Below, one piece after another: positions 60,601-64,000 of a DNA stretch of 64,000 nucleotides (position 1 is its first letter; each line of letters starts with the position of its first letter). The DNA is from Ctenosaura bakeri (lineage: Eukaryota; Chordata; Lepidosauria; Squamata; Iguanidae). The DNA lies in NCBI GenBank assembly GCA_948474755.1, contig CAOLHI010002537.1, positions 124,001-188,000 of the forward strand, in the 5' to 3' direction. A model generated the notes under the pieces. The model was not told the origin of the DNA and did not search any database. It was given only the letters and a program-made list of their open reading frames with translations. A program made the position numbers and the translations under genes.

Positions 60601-62278
60601 AAAGAGCTTCTGGTTGGCAGGCCCAAAAGCATTAAGTTGCCCTGAGGGTTAAAAGCAGACCAGTGCACAACTCTGTCTTCTGTACAATGTATTGCTACAG
60701 TTTGAATGCCTCAGTCCTGTATTTTGGGAGGATTTTTTTTATTTTATTTGGTAGTGGAGTGAGCAGTACCAATTGTGCTCACAGCTGAACCTCCCCTCCA
60801 GTTGGAGTGTGGTGAGAAAAATGGCCTCTCAGCACACATGACCAGAAAGCTCGCTCTGTGTGTGTCTGTGGTGAGTGCCTTTGGTGCCCCTCTTCCTCTC
60901 CTCCAGGCTGAGCAGCATGCTTGCAGCATCTTGAAATGCCCACTGCCCGCTACTCTGAGCTTTTGGGTTCCTGTGAGGGGCCCTCCTCTCCTGAGAGCCT
61001 TGTGTGTCACTGGCCATCCGTGAGCAGGCAGGCAAGTGGCAAGGATGTTGCTGGACTTGGCCAGAGCACCGCTGGGCCTTATTTTTCCTGCCCCCACTTT
61101 GCGCTGTGTCATGAGTTTCTGTCTGTTATTATTAGAAACTCTGGTGACCCTTGATGGCAGAGACTTGTCTTTGGAACTAAGTTTACAGGGAAAAAAGAAC
61201 TTAATTCAGGGTTCCAGTGCTTTGGGTTCTGCTCACTTCTGCCCCCAAATCTTCACCGTCCACTTATAACTCCCTTTTCCCTTCCTCTCTGAGTGGGTCC
61301 CACCATTTGTTCCACGCGTGGATCTCCCTGCCCCCAGAGGTCAGACTAGCTGACCATGTGAGAAGGTGACAGAAATTCCAGTCTGGGGAGGGATGCATGG
61401 ACATATCTGCCTCCTTTAAAAGGTTCAGATTTCACAGTGTCTCTTAAGAAACCCACTTCCGTTGGAGCTGCCATAACATGAGCGTCGTTTAGGCCAAAAC
61501 AGTCCAAAAGATCCCATCATCTTCTCTGTTTTTGATTAGGAAAGAAACCTCCCTCAGAGTTGGAAGATGTGTTCTCTAGATGCATTCTATAGGCTTGGGA
61601 GGCTTGTCTTGTCTTGTGGGTCTGGCTGAACTGGCTGTCTTCTCCCCCTCAGAGGCGCCCTCCATGGTCGAAGTGCTAGCTCTGCCATCCACCCAGGTGG
61701 TCCTGCCCTGCAAGCCAGAGTCTGCCTGGTCGCAGTGCGAGTGGCAGATGCCCTCCCAAAATGCCTCAGCCTATGTCGTGCGCGGGGACGGCCTGGAATT
61801 CGTAGTGGCGGCGGCGACTCTGGGGGAGTACACGTGCCGGTGTGTCGAGTCCGGCGTGGGTCGCGTGGTGGCTGCCTACGGCGTGGTGAGCGGTGGTGCG
61901 GGTGCCCTGGGGGCCTCCAGATCAGCAGAGCGCAGCTACAGTGTCCTGGTGGGCATCCTGTGCTTCGTCTTGGGCGTCGTCGTCAGCGGCGGCTGCCTCC
62001 TCCTGCACGAGCGACGGCGGAGGGAGCGCCTCCAGCGGGAGCTGATCTGCCGCGAGAGGAACGGCCTGGACCTCATGCAGTCAACCACCACTAGCTGCAG
62101 CCATGAGCCCCAGACTCCCAGTTCCCCGGAGGACGAGCGGCACCCGCTGGCCACCGGCAAGAAGAACGGCGCCCTCAACGGCTTCCCGCACCTCTACATC
62201 AACGAGCTGGACACGGATCAGGCCCGCATCTATCTGGCGGGGGTCCCCCTGGCCAAGTGTGATGAGACCTCCATCTAG
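39686..62278 (+). CDS. SEMA4F: Semaphorin 4F
   Basis: SEMA4F is a class-4 transmembrane semaphorin acting in axon guidance and glial/synaptic signalling. Fourteen coding exons: 39686-39851, 49584-49735, 50349-50408, 50861-50959, 51155-51248, 51413-51532, 51697-51839, 52179-52360, 53072-53219, 53354-53576, 53731-53840, 59420-59577, 59855-59913 and 61653-62278. All phases agree, giving about 779 aa (human 770). Order: signal peptide (hydrophobic core about residues 19-33); sema domain to about residue 500 ([65 protein letters not shown]); Cys-rich PSI module in exon 12; Ig-like segment ([23 protein letters not shown]). A membrane helix follows at about residues 667-689. The cytoplasmic tail ends CDETSI, a C-terminal PDZ-binding sequence identical to human. 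Intron 3 (50409-50860) has a GC donor, CAG|GCAAGT. Intron 1 is 9.7 kb and intron 11 5.6 kb; both carry transposons. Confidence 0.95.
39900..39932. repeat. CCCCT pentanucleotide tract in SEMA4F intron 1
   Basis: About six CCCCT units lie 50 bp downstream of the exon 1 donor. The complementary strand has regularly spaced G4 runs, so it could form G-quadruplexes. A similar tract lies at about 7995-8025. Confidence 0.85.
41050..41825. other. SEMA4F intron 1, unique part
   Basis: Non-coding intronic sequence that leaves the CpG island and becomes AT-richer. I recognise no exon or repeat in it. Confidence 0.45.
41830..42190 (+). mobile_element. CR1 relic with inverted 5' part
   Basis: Positions 41830-42008 match the reverse complement of the CR1 region just before the RT, with GGAGATGTGGACAATTTTTG, CTCTCAAAGATTGTTGCC and GGCCCTGGAGACTTGGAT. 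Positions 42021-42190 match the CR1 3' region in plus orientation, with GAGCTGTCCGGCAGTG and GGAGGACTTTAACATTAGAG. The arrangement fits one element inserted with its 5' portion inverted, or two old neighbouring fragments. Both parts are well diverged. Confidence 0.55.
42191..46950. other. SEMA4F intron 1, unique part
   Basis: I see no coding exon. A GA dinucleotide run lies at about 44636-44661, a TTCCC tract at about 45976-46006, and a 22-bp direct duplication (CCTTTA-CTTGGCCTTCAGT type) at about 43885-43936. The rest is unique G-rich intron. Confidence 0.5.
46956..47045 (-). mobile_element. CR1 3'-end fragment
   Basis: The plus strand reads AGAATCCTAGAACCATAGGG, then GAGACCCCAGGGGCCACC and CCAGCCCCCTTCTGCCCTGC. 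This is the reverse complement of a CR1 terminus. It is short and diverged. Confidence 0.7.
47408..47875 (-). mobile_element. CR1 3' fragment interrupted by a MITE
   Basis: 47408-47667 is the reverse complement of the CR1 3' region: terminal part, then CTGGCAGTGG-, AGATTCCACT- and CAAGGACCAATAG-type segments. The alignment to other CR1 copies resumes at 47849 (TCTCTGGAACAACAGAAAGC) after the 176-bp insertion described separately. The element is 5'-truncated and older than the three long copies. Confidence 0.85.
47668..47843. mobile_element. 176-bp hairpin MITE, superfamily unknown
   Basis: The insertion interrupts a CR1 between CCTGG and TCTCTGG, and CCTGG is duplicated on both sides (47663-47667, 47844-47848). 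Its ends GCCATTTC and GAAATGGC begin terminal inverted repeats of about 60 bp. Within them GCTATTATTCCACTTTCAAC is perfectly repeated in inverted orientation (about 47695-47714 against about 47797-47816). The central part of about 55 bp is unpaired. There is no ORF. A long-TIR, non-coding structure with a target duplication is a MITE. A 5-bp duplication and GGCC-like ends do not let me name the superfamily. Confidence 0.8.
47876..49583. other. SEMA4F intron 1, right part
   Basis: I see no coding exon. It contains the 72-bp tandem duplication at 48833-48975. The other sequence is unique and moderately GC-rich up to the exon 2 acceptor at 49583. Confidence 0.5.
48833..48975. repeat. 72-bp tandem duplication, two copies
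   Basis: The segment beginning GGGCACGGAGCCTCTGCTTC at 48833 is repeated from 48905 with a period of 72 bases. The copies are nearly identical, differing by a one-base gap in AAAGTGG/AAAGGG and a few substitutions at the edge. It is intronic and probably a recent duplication or VNTR. Confidence 0.85.
53841..55306. other. SEMA4F intron 11, left part with ancient repeats
   Basis: No exon is visible. Two short segments near 54345-54415 and 54548-54600 (AGTAAGCCCCAGGGAATTCAGT type) resemble a dispersed reptile repeat that I cannot name; another is at about 57965-58065. From about 54966 to 55306 the sequence (CTCAAGGTGACTTACAAAA, GGAAGGGAGTTCCGGAGCC, AGAACATAGTCCTTTG) looks like the left half of an old dispersed element. 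Its right half seems to lie after the CR1, at about 57546-57650. Confidence 0.4.
55307..57545 (-). mobile_element. CR1 LINE, longest copy, frame-broken
   Basis: Read on the minus strand from about 57545 to 55307, this 2.2-kb element encodes the part between the endonuclease and RT, with [24 protein letters not shown] and [16 protein letters not shown] (57491-56472). The [11 protein letters not shown] and C-terminal region follow in separate frames (56468-56100, 56084-55827, 55930-55385), so it carries several small frame breaks. It ends at 55307 with a degenerate ATGATTTTATG. It lies in SEMA4F intron 11 opposite to the gene's transcription. The copy is non-functional. Confidence 0.92.
57546..59419. 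other. SEMA4F intron 11, right part
   Basis: No exon is visible. The first 110 bases (GGGGTTTTATAGGAGAAAAC, then a GAACTGTGCCTGGAAATGG block and GCAGCCAGTGGAGCTG) resemble the right half of the dispersed repeat left of the CR1. A segment at about 57965-58065 (TTATTCAGAAGGAAGTACTG and AGTTCAGTTGGG) resembles the repeat noted at 54.3-54.6 kb. AT-richer unique intron follows to the exon 12 acceptor. Confidence 0.4.
59914..61652. other. SEMA4F intron 13
   Basis: A 1.7-kb GT-AG intron with no exon or clear repeat that I can support. Confidence 0.5.
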
Positions 62279-63262
62279 AGGGGCTCCTGCTCATTGCTGC
62301 CAGTCCCCGGGGGGAGGGCGTGCCCACCTGTTTGCCCACCCCACGAAGGAGAGGAGGAGGAGGGGGGAGGGTGGGCCAGGGCCTTGGGGCCGCCTGGCTG
62401 TGGCCTGGCTGTGGGGTTTTCCAGTGGGGCGCTGCCGGGGTCTCTTGCATGAGGCTTGGCTCTCCTGAGGCGTTCCCGCTGAGGGACAGGCCCAACGGCC
62501 TCCTCTGCCAACCGGCCCGAGGGCTCCTTGCCGCCCGCGTGGCCTCCTGGGACTGTACAGAATACCTGCCCCCTCTGAGGGTGGGCCCAGGGCCGGTTTC
62601 CATGCCCGCCTTGGCTTCCGGAGAGGCCTCGGCCAGACTGCTTGCCTTTTCCCGCGTCCGGGAAGTCGTGCCGCTGCCGTGCCGGAGTCTGGATGAGCTT
62701 CCGAGGAGCCACGAGCGACTGATGTGGATTCCCGCAACTGCTGCAAGCGACCTGCCACGGGGATGGCCGTGGCGGCAGCAGAGGGGGCTGCCCAGGGGAG
62801 GCCGTGGCTCCTTTGCCAAAGCGGCAGCGCTTGGAACGTTTACGGGGGGGGAGAGGGAGAGGGGGAGGGAGTGGTGAAGCCGCTGCTGCTGCTGCTGTTT
62901 GTCCCGGTCCTCGTCCGCCTCCATTTCAGCTCCTGCAGCGCTACTGCCGGAGGGGGAGGGGCTGCCCGCCCCCCCCGCAGGTCCCCTTTGTGGCTTCTCC
63001 GCGTGGGCCAAGAAGGATGGCGGCGGCCCTGGCAGCCCCTGCCGCGGGGGGGACTCGGGGGGAGCGGTGCGGGAGGGCCGCCTCGCCCCCCGCCTGGCCT
63101 GGGCCGCTTCCTCCCCCTCCCCACGTTGGGTTCCCGGGGCCCGAGAAGCGGGGGGGCGCCCGGGGGGGTCTTCTGTCGAAGGGGTGTCGTGTTTCTCTGT
63201 GGTTCTTGTGTTCTTGCACTTGTGGAGCGTGTGACCCATTAAAGAGAGTTGCTGGAGAAGCC
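62279..63262 (+). other. SEMA4F: SEMA4F 3' UTR with poly(A) signal
   Basis: After the TAG at 62276-62278 the sequence is non-coding and GC-rich. The first canonical hexamer is ATTAAA at 63238-63243, preceded by a T/G-rich tract, so cleavage is expected near 63260. The 3' UTR would be about 1 kb. Confidence 0.7.
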
Positions 63263-63439
63263 CCGCCTCGGGTTCTCCTGCCGGGCGGGCGTTGCGGGAG
63301 GGAGGGAGGGAGGGGGGCCCGTCCGCCCGGGGAGCCGCGGGAAGCGCCCCGAAGCCTCCCGCCGGCGGGGAGGGACCTTTCCCGGCAGCCTCGGGGCGGT
63401 CCCACCGGGGACGAAAGGTGCAGCCTTTGTGTCCTCGTC

Positions 63440-63922
63440 ACTTCCGGGGAGGTTTCCTGTTCTCTGCCGCCGCCGCCGCCGCCAAGTCCCTTCCTCGTCC
63501 GGAGCGTCGCCACAGGCGCCGCTCCTTCTCCTCTCTATGGCCGGAAGGGGAGACATCGGTCGGGCCGTGGACCCACCTGCTAGCCGAGGGTTGGCTTCGC
63601 GAACTTTGGCCCCGTTCCCGCAGCCAGTCACGGGCCTGCCGGTGAAGAGCGGGGAAGCCCAGCCAATGAGCATCGCACAAGCTTGGCGCTTTTCATAGCG
63701 TCGTTGGCGTCCGACCAATCGAGGACTAGTATTCCCTCCTCGAGCCAATGAGAGCCAAAAACGGCTCTCGCGGGGGCGGGGCGCTGGGGGCCGCGTCCGT
63801 TGCCTAGGCGGCCGTTTGAACCTGGCCGCGATCGGGGCGGCGGCGGCGGCGGCGGAGCAGCGGGAACCGAGGGGCCGCGTCTCTCCGGGCCCCCGCCTTC
63901 CTTGGTCTCCCGCAGGGCCCGC
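63440..63922 (+). promoter_or_regulatory. CpG-island promoter with CCAAT, E2F-like and CHR-like elements
   Basis: Three CCAAT boxes in the same orientation lie at 63663-63667, 63715-63719 and 63745-63749. An E2F-like TTGGCGCTTTT is at 63683-63693, a GC box at about 63772-63780 and TTTGAA (CHR consensus) at 63815-63820, about 100 bp before the ATG at 63923. Multiple NF-Y boxes upstream of a CHR is the layout of cell-cycle genes controlled by DREAM/MuvB. This is inferred from motifs only. Confidence 0.55.
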
Positions 63923-64000
63923 ATGGCCCGGCGGCGCTTGGCCGAAGCCCTGCAGCTCTCGCGCGGGCCGGGCGCGGACACGGAGGGGGAGGGGGAGGGG
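63923..64000 (+). CDS. Probable first coding exon of an unidentified gene (partial)
   Basis: The ATG at 63923 follows a CpG-island promoter and sits in a fair initiation context (CCCGCATGG). The 26 visible codons begin MARRRLAEALQLSRGPGAD and become Glu/Gly-rich as the sequence enters a GGGGA repeat at the edge. I do not recognise the protein and cannot exclude that this is 5' UTR with a chance frame. In human HK2 follows SEMA4F, but this start does not look like hexokinase. Confidence 0.4.
   Translation, partial: MARRRLAEALQLSRGPGADTEGEGEG

Noticed and set aside
1..64000. CRISPR arrays, operons, phage or plasmid features
   Set aside because: The window is spliced vertebrate DNA. The direct repeats seen are microsatellites, one 72-bp duplication and transposons.

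Overview
The window is vertebrate nuclear DNA, most likely from a squamate reptile (lizard or snake). Its spliced genes match the block LOXL3-DOK1-M1AP-SEMA4F of human 2p13, in the same order and orientation. The repeats also fit a squamate: young CR1 LINEs ending in ATTCTATG repeats, a 5S-rRNA-derived SINE, a tRNA-derived SINE with the same 3' tail, an L1-type LINE and a Tigger-like DNA transposon. The compact genes, high GC and strong CpG islands suggest a GC-rich chromosome such as a microchromosome. The species assignment is inference; exon models were read by eye from splice sites and family knowledge.

Layout. (1) 1-4372, minus: the first coding exons of LOXL3; the rest of the gene lies beyond the left edge. 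(2) 4373-18788: LOXL3 5' flank or intron and intergenic DNA, with a tRNA-SINE, a CpG island at about 6.3-9.1 kb, a frame-broken retrocopy-like fragment at 9.6 kb, a CR1, an L1 cut by a Tigger-like element, and a decayed LINE. (3) 18789-22073, plus: DOK1, five coding exons, with an apparent one-base frameshift in the last. (4) 30220-23038, minus: M1AP, nine coding exons, intact, about 548 aa, convergent with DOK1. (5) 30221-39685: M1AP upstream region with nested CR1s and the SEMA4F CpG island. (6) 39686-62278, plus: SEMA4F, fourteen coding exons, about 779 aa, intact. Its 9.7-kb first intron and 5.6-kb intron 11 hold most of its transposon load, including a 176-bp inverted-repeat MITE inside a CR1. 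(7) 63.3-64.0 kb: CpG-rich promoter and probable first coding exon of an unidentified gene running off the right edge.

The genes are syntenic neighbours, not a pathway. LOXL3 is a secreted lysyl oxidase, DOK1 an inhibitory tyrosine-kinase adaptor, M1AP a meiosis factor and SEMA4F a transmembrane semaphorin. The points most worth checking are the hairpin MITE, the nested CR1 with a readable target-site duplication, two GC-AG introns, the DOK1 frameshift, the overlapping DOK1/M1AP 3' ends, and the cell-cycle-like promoter at the right edge. I saw no undescribed multi-gene system.
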